NCBI RefSeq assembly: GCF_963678635.1
Contig: NC_087066.1
Location: forward strand, 23,797,609-23,861,608
DNA length: 64,000 nt
Direction: 5' to 3'
Source of the DNA: Symsagittifera roscoffensis
Lineage: Eukaryota > Xenacoelomorpha > Acoela > Convolutidae
The stretch's first letter is position 1. Every line of letters begins with the position of its first letter. Positions 35,450 to 46,615 of the stretch are shown here, piece after piece. Both the position numbers and the translations under genes were made by a program. The notes under the pieces are model-generated. The model made no database searches and was not told where the DNA came from. It worked only from the letters and a program-made list of their open reading frames with translations.

Positions 35450-35770
35450 AGGACAGTGACTTTGATTTCCAGATTAGGTGGGCAAATATCAGTCTTTCAT
35501 TGCCTCGGTACTGCACCAACATCATAAATGGCGTGTCTGTATTATCCATGCCCCCTTGATGTAGGCCCTTGCCAGGGCTCTTCTTGAACTTCCCTTTGAT
35601 TCTGTTAAGGGTCCTTGAAACAATCTTATCAGTCCAAGATTCCTTTGCGTACGCCAAGGGTCCTTAAAACAATCTTATCAGTCCAAGATTCTGGCCATTG
35701 GTTGTCCACCCATTGTTTTCTAATTACCTTCATGGCCTCATCAATTTTATTCCAAGTTAAAGTGCTTCTA
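35450..35770 (-). pseudogene. Broken gene fragment with 49-bp duplication, unidentified
   Basis: Minus-strand coding-like sequence: an upstream part (about 35.77 down to 35.66 kb) encodes KQWVDNQWPESWTDKIV. The ESWTDKIV-coding segment is then repeated because of a direct duplication with a 49-bp period (35607 and 35656), and the frame runs on to a stop at 35442 through KKSPGKGLHQGGMDNTDTPF. The duplication shifts the frame, so the gene is broken. Family not recognised. Confidence 0.35.
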
Positions 35771-36359
35771 AAAATGCGATGATTTGCTCTTTTCTTTTAT
35801 GTTCTTTTCATAGTGGCGTGGAGCGCATTCAGGGGATCGATGACTATAGTTTTCACGTTTAAACAAAGGACCAATGACTCTGATTGTAGTCTTGCGAAGA
35901 TCAAACAACTGCACGAAGTTTTTTTGCTTTAGTCGATGTATATTTAATAAACTGTCTAATAGCTTGTACAGACTTGAGAAATACAATTTACTATCCCCAA
36001 AACTTAAGCAAAGGATTAAAAGCGGAGTCAAGCAACCATCCAGACGGTTGGTTGTATAATTTAACCTCGAGCTCTCGCAAATTGCTTTTAATTTTGACTA
36101 ACCTTAGTCATCACATTTTCAAAAACAAATTCTACTACCAATCACCTGACATTTTTCTTGTCAGAACTAGAATATGAATATAAATATTATATTAAGTAAA
36201 ATTACCCTGAATTGCTTTTTTAGAGGAGAGAAAAGCTTAAGAATTTGAGTAAATGATTTCTGTGAATAATTAATTTTGAAACAATTTTAACAGTATGAGA
36301 GGAATACCAAAAAATAGGGCTTGAGAATGAAGTTGTTTTATGGGGAATTGAACTGAAAA
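35771..36359. other. AT-rich non-coding stretch
   Basis: No feature recognised beyond short chance frames. Confidence 0.4.
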
Positions 36360-39300
36360 CAAATTTTTGGGTCTTCTTGAAAACAATGTTAAGAGTTATA
36401 AGATGAAAAAAATGAGGAGTTTCTATAATCGAAAGAAACAAAGTGATTCAGAAACCGAAACGCCTGCAAAAACCAGTAATATCAGTGGCTTCAACGCCAA
36501 AAATCAAAAGGCAAATTTTTTCAATGAGTGTGGTGAACAGAGTGAGAAATAAAGAATTTAATGGAGGCATAGAGACAAGAAGAGAATATCTTCAGAACAA
36601 AAAAGAGAGGCCAGCCACAGGGCCAGATATCAACCTAGAGACGCATGATCAAAGGTTTATTGGGGGTGAACCGAAGGTGAAAGAGTCAACACCCATACCA
36701 AACATTGCAGACCAGGAGACAAAAACTTTGGGTTTCTCTTCGAATAGAGATAACAAAGAAACACATAAAGTTATACCGGATACAAAATAAGATGACTCTC
36801 GAACAAACAAACTTTTCAGACAGATTTCAGTCAGTAATAACAGCAATTGCGGGTCTAAAGCCAAAAGAAGAAAAAGAGCGTTTACGAGCAAAAAATGCAA
36901 GGCGTTCGAGTGGGGCAACGGCTGCGGCAAATGATCGCCTGAACCTAGTTGAGCCAAAAAAAAGCTGGAGGCGATGGCGCACCACCCGACCTGAAAAAAA
37001 TCCGGGTGGCTATTCTTGACTATTAGGCTAGAGAAAGTAGGATGCACGGTCCAGGAGAAAGCACACCTATTGGTTGTGCATATGTGGAAGGCTTTCAGAG
37101 ACGTCTAGACTTTACCGAGTACTCTGTGATGACTGTGGGGACATAGCAAACCAATACAACGATAGCTGATTTCTGGAAAAATTAAGACAAGGATTCGCCG
37201 CGAAAGAGGAAGTTATATAGTAGACTGGGGTGTTTAATTCCTTTTCGGAGATTAGAATATCTAGAGAGCCTGTTTTTATTAAGTGTTTGCTTGACGCTTT
37301 TGTACAGGAAATGTTTAGCTTGTCCATCAACCTAATGCTCGCACTGTTTCTGGTTTTACCAAGAAGACTGTTCGGTATGTTGCGAGCCTTCATGTTCAGC
37401 AGACATATTGAAATCTTGAGAATTGATGGATATCTGGACCTCATCCTTCTGACCCTTGGAAACCTGACTGTGTTTTGTCTTCTGCTGAAATATGTGTATC
37501 CGTTGTCAATGGGCCGGAGTCACCCAAGCATGGAGAAAGCCAACGAGGGAAAGTCCTTATTTACTGACTTGTGTCTCTGTCTGGTAATGATATCAGATCC
37601 CCTCGGACTAATTAGACAATGAGGGGAAGTTTTAACAACTGCGTGATGACATTGCATTCGCGGATTTGCTCATATCAGTTTAGTCAGTATCGTGGACCAC
37701 CTCATGCTGAATTGGAGTGAGCGAGAATTCTTGAGGTGATAAATGAGTAAGGATGTGTTGTTATCCAAGGTGCTGACTTGATAGAGTTGAACTTCAGTTG
37801 TCAGTGGTATTTGAGAATGTGAGGTAGTCGGAAGGTGACGATTGAGGCCCAACCGAAAAACTGGACTCATTTTATTTTGGATTAAACCTTCGGAGACATT
37901 TTGTAAACACTATGGCTGATGATCTGAGTGAAACGCGACGCTACTTCTGATTCCATTTAGCTGGGGTGGAAAGAACACAAAATGTGAGCTGTTGGAGCAC
38001 TTAAATTTTCACTGATTACCGGATTCACAATAGATAAGGTAAAATAGTCGGCTTTACCACTCAAAATTTCAGGAGAAAAGAAGAGCCTACCGTTGGAGAA
38101 CCATCTCCAGGACGCTCTAAAGGAAGATTGTTCAGAGACGACAGTCAAAAAAGAAATGGGAGAAAAACCAACTGACATTGAGCTGATGGACACTGATTTA
38201 TTGGAGGTGCCGGAATGGATCACAGCGTGAAAAGGGAAATCTCTAGTCCTGCTATTACTAGGAGGCAATATGAGGACTACGCCTCCCTTAGCCTTTCTGC
38301 GGAAGAATCTGGAGCTACCTTTGGGCAGCGAAATAGCTGCCGATGGATGCACTTCTTGAGTGACATCCCCTTGGAGGGCAACACCTTCGAAGGGATTAAA
38401 TAGGCGTTTGTGAGCACATAAACATCAGAGCAGTGGACTGCATTCTAACTTCATTTTAACATTTGAGTGAAATAAAATTAAACTGCATTAGTTCAAAGAA
38501 GATCTAAGGGACATGGTGGTGAAGTAGGGAGAGCCTGTCTTGATATGAGTGAGACTGAGCATCACAGCTCCAGAGGTAGGACAAGCGAAGACACCTCAAT
38601 CTTGTAAACACAACTCTACTCTGAAGACTAAGGAATACTATTTAAAAAAAAACAAATCGCATTAATTACGGTTATAACTATGTCGGCATCAAAGAGCAGT
38701 TCACCTGGAGTCGCCATCGAATGCAGTCCATCTGGAGAAGCTGTATTCCTTTAGAATCGAAAAGAGGTATCTCCAATGTGTTAACCAGATGGAATACCTC
38801 AGCATACCGGGACAACTCCACTTGCAGAAAACTAGGAGAGGTGATAAAAGAGTTAGAGGACATGTCAGATCTGGAGGCGGTGACAAAGAATTTAAAAAAC
38901 CTCAAAGAGTGAATTTGAGCAGCGGTTCTACAAACTTTGACATCTTTTCAGATTGAATCTCAAATCAAAATCATTAATTGGTAGACTTGTTATTGACGAT
39001 TTTTTAGAAAGAAACCACTCGTTCATCGTGAATAGCCCTGGACACGATGAAGGAACCGAGAATTATTTGAAGCATTTGGACAAAAGCACACCGAGAAGAC
39101 GGAGAGGCTGTGACAGCTAACAAAATACCGAAAGCAATAGTCCGCTTCTAAGGAGCCAACTGGCTTAAACCTGAAAAAAAAAACGGTTACTAGAGATTTT
39201 TGAGGATGAGATGAGGATATGTCAGCAAAATTTTTTGATGGCGAGTCTGCTCTGATGGCAAATCCGTCAGCAAATTCTTTGATGGCGAATCCACTTGTCT

Positions 39301-40460
39301 GAAAGAAAGCTCAGTTGTCGTTCGCTCTCTGCATGGCTGGTGTGACGCTGGAAGACTTGAAATCACATGACAAAACTAAGCTAGGTAACATTAGATTTTT
39401 TTGTACTTAATGGCACATTTCATGTCACCGGATGATGTTGGTTTAAACCTAGCCAGTCTGCTTTGTGAAATCGACAATTTCTGTGATTCCAGATGCTTTG
39501 AATTTGGTTGTCATCTGAATGCCACGAAAAACAGCCACGGAAAATCGAGTCTCGAGTATTGCATTAGATGTGTATAAAATTTTGGGAAGTGAAAAGGACG
39601 ATCAGATGAGTCATTTGAATATCAGGCATAAATAGACACTTCGGAAGCGTTTACAACAACAAAATCGACAGCAGTCAAGACTTGCGACTTCCCCTGATTA
39701 AAGCGGAGGATTCCATACTCTGAAACCGTCGAAGAGAAGTTATTATCAGTACGTCTCGGCAGTCATGGGAGCGTCTTACAATCATTTTTTGAGCACAGAG
39801 GCTGGCAAGGTTTGTTTTATGTGGAGGAATCGAAAGTAATCTGTGCCCCTCGGTTGGGGAAGAATGTTGAGTTGAGAATAGATGGAGCCAACGTAATCTG
39901 AATAAAAACAAACGAATAAAGTGGAAGCTGCTCAGGCCAATTTGAGTGGCAGGATCTCCGCGAAAATGAGATTGACACCTGGAAGATATGGGCGATTTTA
40001 ATGCAGTCCTCAAACTGATGCAACCCTAACAAACGAATGCAAAAGAAGCATATGAGGGACAAACGAGCGAAAGGAGTAGAGTCAGGCGCTAGACTGAACA
40101 TGAAGACTAGTGGAGAAGAGCACAAGTGCGATGTAGGGTCTTGTGTCAGGATTTAAACTTTTCAGAGCGAACATCTGAATGCATCTTTTGGGGGCATAAC
40201 AGAGTTTGTAAAGATTGACGAACAGATCGTAGCAGGTAGCTCTGCTAGCATAACTGTGAAGTTGGCCTTCTTTGTCAGTGGGATTTTCTCGAATATTTGT
40301 ATTCTAGAGTCACGTGGGTTCTTAGAGTTCACACACCACCTAGTTGCTGCGCTGAGCCACGAATCTTGTCCAGGAGTAATGCAGATAAATCAGAAGCCTA
40401 TCAAAAGATGTAATATAGCCTTTCATGTGAAAGAACCCCAGTCCTTTCAATAAGCTCGAA
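36360..40460 (+). pseudogene. Decayed retroelement-like coding region
   Basis: About 4 kb with higher GC than the flanks and many short plus-strand frames (for example 36443-36790, 36705-37019, 37230-37622, 38215-38403, 40256-40453), most hydrophilic and Lys/Glu-rich, broken by stops and shifts. At ~37890 the sequence CATTTTGTAAACACTATG resembles the bases around the start codon of the giant element's gag at 47177 (16 of 18 identical), and a similar peptide H-F-V-N-T-M is encoded at both. This hints at a decayed relative of the giant element. No RT or integrase motif is visible. A 43-bp direct duplication occurs at ~39.23-39.29 kb. Confidence 0.35.
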
Positions 40461-40904
40461 ACCTCTGGTGGAATCAGTCATGGCGAGCTATTGCAGGAGC
40501 AGTCTTTTTCGCACAATGCGGTGCTGGAAGCTTCAAGCAAGAGAATACTGATCTACAAAGCACTTCCAGACATCAAGTGTTCCTGCATATGACGTTGATT
40601 TCTCACCATTTGCTGGGTAGCACTGCCCTGGGAATAACAAGAAGCTATATATGAAAATGGGCAATTTTTCTTGAGTTAAGAATAAGAATATTCCCGTGAC
40701 TTCGTAAGACAAAACCCAAGCAGCATGCACCCAAAGGTTGCTCCAGAAACAGATTCAATTGACTTACTCCATGTAAAAAAGATGGAGTTTAAGACGTTGT
40801 TTGAGCCCTGTGAAGAAGAAACATCAAAGTATAAAACTTTTTTTTTTAAATGGTAATCAGAAGGTCAAAAGTATCATAGTAACCGAGGTTACAGTCAGGA
40901 GCAG
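40461..40904. other. Non-coding stretch
   Basis: Nothing recognised; composition is intermediate between the decayed coding region and the microsatellite that follows. Confidence 0.35.
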
Positions 40905-41390
40905 GAATTTCAATACAATATCAATATATTGAGCTCAATATCAATATCTTCCATTCAATATCAATATCAATATCAAATAGGATGAAATTTCAATATCAAT
41001 ATCAATATCTAAAAGCTCAATATCTCAATATTATCACTATTTTAAGATACCAGAGACCAAATTCAATATTGAATTTCGAAATATATAATTAAATTTGTTA
41101 ATTTCTTAAATAAGAATAAGGCCTTCTTTGATTTATAATCAGTGTTCATGTAATACCTCTTTGAAAGAGGCTCTTTCACATTTCAGAAACTTTTTATCAC
41201 CATTTGTTTTATGTGTATGTGTTAAAACGTCACGTTTCAAGCAATGATACAAAATCCGTTTTTCTCAATATCTACAAAAAATTCAATATCAATATCAATA
41301 TCTAGCCTTCAATATCTCAATATTAAAAATTCAATATTGACATCGTCTCAATATTCAATATCTGATCATTCAATATATTGCAATCCCTGG
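40905..41390. repeat. ATCAAT/CAATAT microsatellite-like tract
   Basis: Two dense blocks (about 40905-41060 and 41275-41385) of TCAATATCAATATC-type repeats, separated by ordinary AT-rich sequence. Period 6, imperfect. Confidence 0.8.
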
Positions 41391-41663
41391 TCAGGAGTCC
41401 CTTCATCACGTATTCCAGTCAAAATCCTTGGGTTTTTCTAGATATGGAAGTGATAATGATAAAAGAAGATGACAAGTGTTTAAGTCCTTTCCAATTAAAA
41501 TCGATACGGGTTACGTTTCTTCAATAAGAACACGCAACTCGACACGAGAAAATATAATATACAAGTGTTACAAATCAAAAATTTCGTCGAAAGTTATTTT
41601 GTCATTAATTGTTCCGAGTACGCAAGCGGCGTTTGCAATCTGTATTGCCAGGGAGATTCTTTG

Positions 41664-42156
41664 TGTGCCATTCTGCCAGATGACACAGCACAACCTTCCG
41701 GCGACATAAAAAAGAGTGACTAAAGGCCTTATGAACAAAAAAGTGTTGCGACGGAGGGTCAGAATGTTCTGGAATTTTTATTTTTAAAAATTTCGATTGG
41801 AAGAAGAACATTTCTGAGAAATAGAGAAAAGACGGCCATTTTGAATAAAAAGACGAAAAACAGAACCACGATAGAGATTGTGAAGAACAGTCGAGCAAGA
41901 AAATTACGAAGCCTCTTATCGTGGCAATAACACACGATAAGAACCTTAGCGACGGATATTTGTGGAGAAGGAGGCTTCAGTGGGGGAAGAAATATACCAC
42001 GGAACCCTCCCGGGACACGAATTATAAGAGATAAGAGTGTTATCTCAAGAATATTACGGGAGCGGAGGCTTGGTCCCCCAGAGACTGTCTATGTGAAGGG
42101 ACTGTATAGACTGACTGTATAGCTGCTATAATGTCATAGATCTTAATTAACACCGT
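41664..42156 (+). repeat. 493-bp direct repeat (candidate LTR), left copy
   Basis: Starts TGTGCCATTCTGCC; the 67-nt module is at 42004-42070 and contains GAGATAA-GAGTG-TTATCTC, a perfect 7-bp hairpin. A GAATAAAA block at ~41845 could serve as a poly(A) signal. Confidence 0.7.
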
Positions 42157-42424
42157 GAAGCGGGTAGCTGGAACGCCTTGTGTTACTGAAGAGGAGAAGA
42201 AAGAGGTCTTAAGAGCTGACCTAGAACGAAACGTGAGCCTATGTCTTCACAACAGCTTTTGCAGGAACCGGGAGCAGAAGGTGAATGTGGACTTGCTACC
42301 TTGTTGCAATCCGAGGCTGCTGGAACAGGAGGGTTGGGGCACGGCCCGCAACTCTCTGGACATGTTAGAGAAAGTCCTGGAAGACAGTGACGCTGAACAT
42401 CAGGATGGAGAAATGATGGAATGA
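42157..42424 (+). CDS. Short frame in the LTR-like element interior
   Basis: An open frame of about 89 codons starting directly after the left repeat and ending TGA at 42424, with a Glu-rich C-terminus (EKVLEDSDAEHQDGEMME). A second frame over the same bases is also open for about 60 codons, so the true frame is uncertain. It could be a gag remnant or chance. No domain recognised. Confidence 0.25.
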
Positions 42425-43172
42425 AGATGACCAAAGAAGAGAAGAGAAGGAGAAAAAACTTGATTGTCTTTGTGTGTAAAAACTTGAACAAATCAACCAA
42501 GTTTTGATTATTGAACTTGTTAAACCTTTTGTTTTGATCTAGTTTGGTCAGACCAAACTTTGAAAGTGTTGCAATTGTTAAAATTGTTGAAATTATTGAT
42601 TTTAGTTACTACTATCTATGTATGTATATAAGGAACATAGGTGAGTATATTTACCTATTTATTCACGACTGAAGTTTTTAACCTGTGTAAGACACAAATT
42701 CACTGTGTGGCGACATGGCAAGTTTGAGTAAACTCGCTCTGGAAGGGTGGGTAACTCAAGAACTTTCTTAGCCACAGAGTTTCTTAGTTTTAATATTGAA
42801 AGGACCGCATAGATGACTGATTATACTTGGTGAGTGAAGTTAAGTTAATTTTAACGGGTGCGTGGCCGTGCCACGTCCCACTTTTTAATCACAAAGAGCG
42901 AAAAGATGTTTTATGGCAAGACGACGTAAGTAGTCAGAAAAGAAATTTTATCTAGGACACTCCTCATGGTGCAAATTTTGTGAAAATGTTGAAAGGCAGT
43001 GAGATGTAGTACGATGCCATTTGTGAACACGTAGTGAGTTGAGGTGGGGTAGATAAATTTCATTTTCTTATGCGATTTGTAAGATTGATTACAGAAAACT
43101 GGATAACTACTTGACGATAACCCGGTGTTATGCGATCAATAGGGACATTGATGGAGACTTGTCCGGGGAGTA

Positions 43173-43665
43173 TGTGCCATTCTGCCAGATGACACAGCAC
43201 AACCTTCCGGCGACATAAAAAAGAGTGACTAAAGGCCTTATGAACAAAAAAGTGTTGCGACGGAGGGTCAGAATGTTCTGGAATTTTTATTTTTAAAAAT
43301 TTCGATTGGAAGAAGAACATTTCTGAGAAATAGAGAAAAGACGGCCATTTTGAATAAAAAGACGAAAAACAGAACCACGATAGAGATTGTGAAGAACAGT
43401 CGAGCAAGAAAATTACGAAGCCTCTTATCGTGGCAATAACACACGATAAGAACCTTAGCGACGGATATTTGTGGAGAAGGAGGCTTCAGTGGGGGAAGAA
43501 ATATACCACGGAACCCTCCCGGGACACGAATTATAAGAGATAAGAGTGTTATCTCAAGAATATTACGGGAGCGGAGGCTTGGTCCCCCAGAGACTGTCTA
43601 TGTGAAGGGACTGTATAGACTGACTGTATAGCTGCTATAATGTCATAGATCTTAATTAACACCGT
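43173..43665 (+). repeat. 493-bp direct repeat (candidate LTR), right copy
   Basis: Same sequence as 41664-42156; its 67-nt module is at 43513-43579. The giant element's leader begins directly after it, so this copy might also be the giant element's 5' LTR. However, the bases after the two copies differ (GAAGCGGG against TATTATTT), so no common primer-binding site supports that. Confidence 0.7.
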
Positions 43666-44125
43666 TATTATTTAATATTTCAGAGCATGAGTAGCTAGAA
43701 AAAGGAAAGGGTCAATCCATCTCCAATGGATTTAATATAGAACTGTCACACAAAAACATATAAAAATAGGTTGTTCGAGCCGTGTTTTTAATGACAATCA
43801 CGTAGTCTGAGGATCCGAGACTCAGCTATGTGGTTGTGTTCGCATGTAAACGAAAGCTGATCAAAAGTCGTTTGACTGATGGCCTAAAAATGGTAACTTT
43901 TTACTTTGCCCTAAACAGACCAGAAAATCAACTGGCAAGGTCGAGACGGTGAAAAACGAGTAGAATTAAGGTAACTGACGCCTGCCAGTCGTTAATAGGT
44001 ACTTTTTCTACGCTCCGTCGCTGTGTGATATTTGGGCGAATGTTACATAGACGTTTTTATGGCGCTCCTGGGTGGGCCTGTTAAAGGCATGAAACCATCA
44101 TGATCGGCAAGCGTTTCAGCGACGT

Positions 44126-45349
44126 ACCCTCCGCTCCGGTCGTATGCCCGAGTTAGAGGCCTTAATGACCGTTATTGTACTAGGGGGAAGGTGCGTACCC
44201 TCCGTCTAGTGCAATTTAGCTTTTTAACTTAGTTAACACCGAAAATTCCGGGGGCCGGAGGGTTAGGTGGGAAATCTAGAGCCCGCTTGTCCTGAGGTCC
44301 CAGGACCAAAAACAATTAAAGAGAAAGCGTAAAACCAAACAAAAATAGTGTATAACCAAGAAAAAGCCAAAAAATAATTTATTTGAAAACAAAAAAAGTA
44401 CAAAAAACAGTAAAAAAAAAAAAAAATCAAAAAAAGACCAAAAACAGTAAAAAACGTAAAGTGACAGTTTATATGTTATTTCCGGACGAGATGTGATCTG
44501 ACCTTCCTATTTGTTGTTGTTTCAGATTGATTTATATCGTTTCTGATAGAAAGATTGTGTGTTTTGGTGAAGGGTTGGATACCCTCCCTCGAGTGTAATT
44601 TGAGTGTTTAAGCACGTTAATGGTGATTTTGCCGGTGGCCGGAGGGTAGAGTGGCAAGCTGATCAACGTGTTCCACACTCAACAGGGACATCAAGGACAA
44701 CATCCGCAACGACTGTTGGGTATCGTTGAAGCAATTTTAGTATCGTTCGGGTACTATTTCATTAAAACTTAAGTGGTGGGGGGCACGATTGGCGCGGTCC
44801 GATTGTACCCTCCATCGATTACAAATTTCCGAGTTAAGGGTCTTAATTCGGATATTTTGGTGCAAAGGAGGGTATAGTACTATTCATTAACGACTATTAA
44901 TAGATTATTATCCTTATTATATATTACTTATCTCCTATTTAGACCCAAGAAACACCCATTTTTTGTCGAAAATTACCAATTTTCGACCAAACCGTAGACC
45001 CCCAAATTTTCGGATATCCGAGCTTTTCCGATAGGCAAAAAGCTTTTATATAGAGAGTAGCTACGTAGTTCGATCCCCTTCACTAAGGAAACCGCGTGAG
45101 CAAAGACTCAGTAGAAGTTAGAAAAACGAAAATTTTTCGACCAAAATTTTGATAATTTTCTGTATTTTGTCAATCTGTTTTGGGGATCGAGTTTTTGAGT
45201 TTTTAGAGTTAGAGCAACAAATTTTTTTGCTTTAGGAGCGTGCTAGCATAACGTGCTCGGTTACTAGAGAAACTTTTGGGTAACCCTCCGAGTAGCTCCG
45301 TGGATAGAGCTAACGACTTAAGGTTTGGAAAAGCAAGGAATCGGAGGGT
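44126..45349 (+). repeat. Five 67-nt modules with complementary ends
   Basis: Modules at 44126-44192, 44197-44263, 44581-44647, 44807-44873 and 45283-45349. Each begins ACCCTCC and ends GGAGGGT (GGAAGGT in the first), so the ends pair over 7 bp (9 bp in the last, with flanking GA/TC), and each is exactly 67 nt. The interiors are strongly diverged, but most keep a central TTAA...TTAA hairpin; the fourth has a 10-bp one (CCGAGTTAAG-GGT-CTTAATTCGG). The 493-bp repeats at 42004 and 43513 carry the same module with end GGAGGCT. Constant length plus kept pairing implies selection on an RNA or DNA fold. Function unknown. Confidence 0.7.
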
Positions 45350-45699
45350 CCAAATTTGATAGTTTTTGGCCAAATTTTTGTTTCTAAACCAATTTTGGTC
45401 CGGTTTTTTGCATTATTCCAGTGCCGTACAGGGCTGCTACGCTCATTTCAAGTATTTTTAGGCACTTTCGACCGGAATTGCGGAAAAAATCTTTCAGAAC
45501 CTATATAGGTGGTGAAAAAAGGCCATTTTGACGAACGCGTTTTGGCGATTTCTCAAAGACTAGTTATCCGATCGGGATAATTTTGGTACCATAAGTCGAC
45601 GTTTTTGACCAATTTTTCGAATTGCAACCGTTTTTGGGTTGATTATTTCGGAAAAGAAAATTTTTTTAGAGTTTGTTGGTTCGGAGGGTCCAAATCACG

Positions 45700-46200
45700 G
45701 GCAACCCTCCGAGCGACAGAAAATTTTATCAAAACATCTTTTTATTCAATTGGGAAGGTTGACCGTGTCAGCCAACCTAGTTTTAAGTCAGGTAGACCGC
45801 TTTCAGAGGCTTTACTGCGGTGATATAACCCTTTTTCTTGATTTTGGGGGAACCCTCCGAAGTGACCCTCCGGAGTCAGCTAAACCCTCTAGCAACCCTC
45901 CTTAGTGGAAAATTTCCACGAGATCACCCTAAGAAGTTAAAACAGCTCCCCTTAGAGCTCCTAGCTTGTTTTGACGCTTTTTGAAGCGAGGGGGAGAACC
46001 TTCTAAGCGAGATCGAAAAATTTGAAAATTTTGGAGGTTACCCTCCGAAGTAACCCTCCGGAGCATATTAAGCATCTTATTGACCCTCCTTAGTAAATTT
46101 AGGGGGACCCTCCGAAGTAACTTGGGTGATTAGGGTACCCTCCGAAGTAACTTGGGTGATCAAGGTACCCTCCGAGGTAACCCTCCGGAGTGTCTTAAAC
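45700..46200 (+). repeat. ACCCTCCGAAGTAA-type repeat tract
   Basis: ACCCTCC recurs about a dozen times, often as ACCCTCCGAAGTAACCCTCCGGAG. At 46107-46186 there are three 30-bp units starting ACCCTCCGAAGTAACTTGGG. CTCCGGAG palindromes are frequent. The repeated heptamer is the same as the 5' arm of the 67-nt modules upstream. Confidence 0.8.
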
Positions 46201-46430
46201 CTTCTAACGATCTTCCTTGTTAGAGACTTGAGTAAACTTTCTGTGGCAATTTGGGAAACGGAAAATATCCATTGAATTAAGATCATATTAGGATATTAGG
46301 CGTGCTTATCAGATTCATAAGAACCCATTCTGACCCGGAAATTCGTGATCAACTTTGGATTCTACATTGGGTGTATCAGAAGTACCCGAACAAAGAAAAT
46401 TTTTTTTTGATTGTGATTTTGGTCGTGTGG

Positions 46431-46587
46431 TTGCCTTGAGCTACCTAATAGAAAAGTTCGGGCAATCCGGGAACAAATAAAGGAAGACCTCGGTGGGTGT
46501 ACTAGGCAAATACGCACCCACTTGAGAAGAAAAATTGTTCCCTACTCTCGTGCACTTGGAGCAGTCCGAGTGTGGGAGAGCTTTTTC
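46431..46587 (+). ncRNA. Folded RNA unit 1 of a tandem pair in the leader
   Basis: Predicted helices by reading complementarity: P1 46431-46442 with 46455-46465 (TTGCCTTGAGCT / AGTTCGGGCAA, one bulge); P2 46469-46476 with 46535-46542 (GGGAACAA / TTGTTCCC) enclosing P3 46493-46499 with 46515-46521 (GTGGGTG / CACCCAC); P4 CACTTGGA / TCCGAGTG around a GCAG loop at ~46553-46572, inside CTCTC/GAGAG. Ends in CTTTTTC. Its paralogue lies 185 nt downstream. A cis-acting RNA (packaging, translation or frameshift control) is inferred; it is not a recognised RNA family. Confidence 0.65.
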
Positions 46588-46615
46588 ATAGACTTGACGA
46601 ATTTTCGATCAGAGG

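Larger units (their letters stand above)
41664..43665 (+). mobile_element. LTR-like element: two identical 493-bp repeats around a 1-kb interior
   Basis: Direct repeats at 41664-42156 and 43173-43665 are identical by eye over 493 bp with a constant offset of 1,509. They begin TGTGCC, as LTRs do, but end ...AACACCGT, not in a clean CA, and no target duplication is visible. A purine-rich run (GACTTGTCCGGGGAG, 43156-43170) lies two bases before the second copy, the right place for a polypurine tract. Each repeat contains one 67-nt module of the type found in the giant element's leader. Interpretation: a short, internally deleted, non-autonomous relative of the giant element, or a tandem LTR arrangement with it. 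Identity between the copies implies a recent origin. Confidence 0.65.

Noticed and set aside
37230-37622. 130-codon frame with hydrophobic segments, suggesting a membrane protein
   Set aside because: It sits in the decayed coding region, overlaps an equally long antisense frame, and shows no recognisable topology or family pattern.
41664-43665. Target-site duplication and tRNA primer-binding site for the 493-bp-repeat element
   Set aside because: The 5-bp flanks (CTTTG, TATTA) do not match, and a TGGAACGCC 12 nt after the left repeat was not convincing as complement of a known tRNA 3' end.
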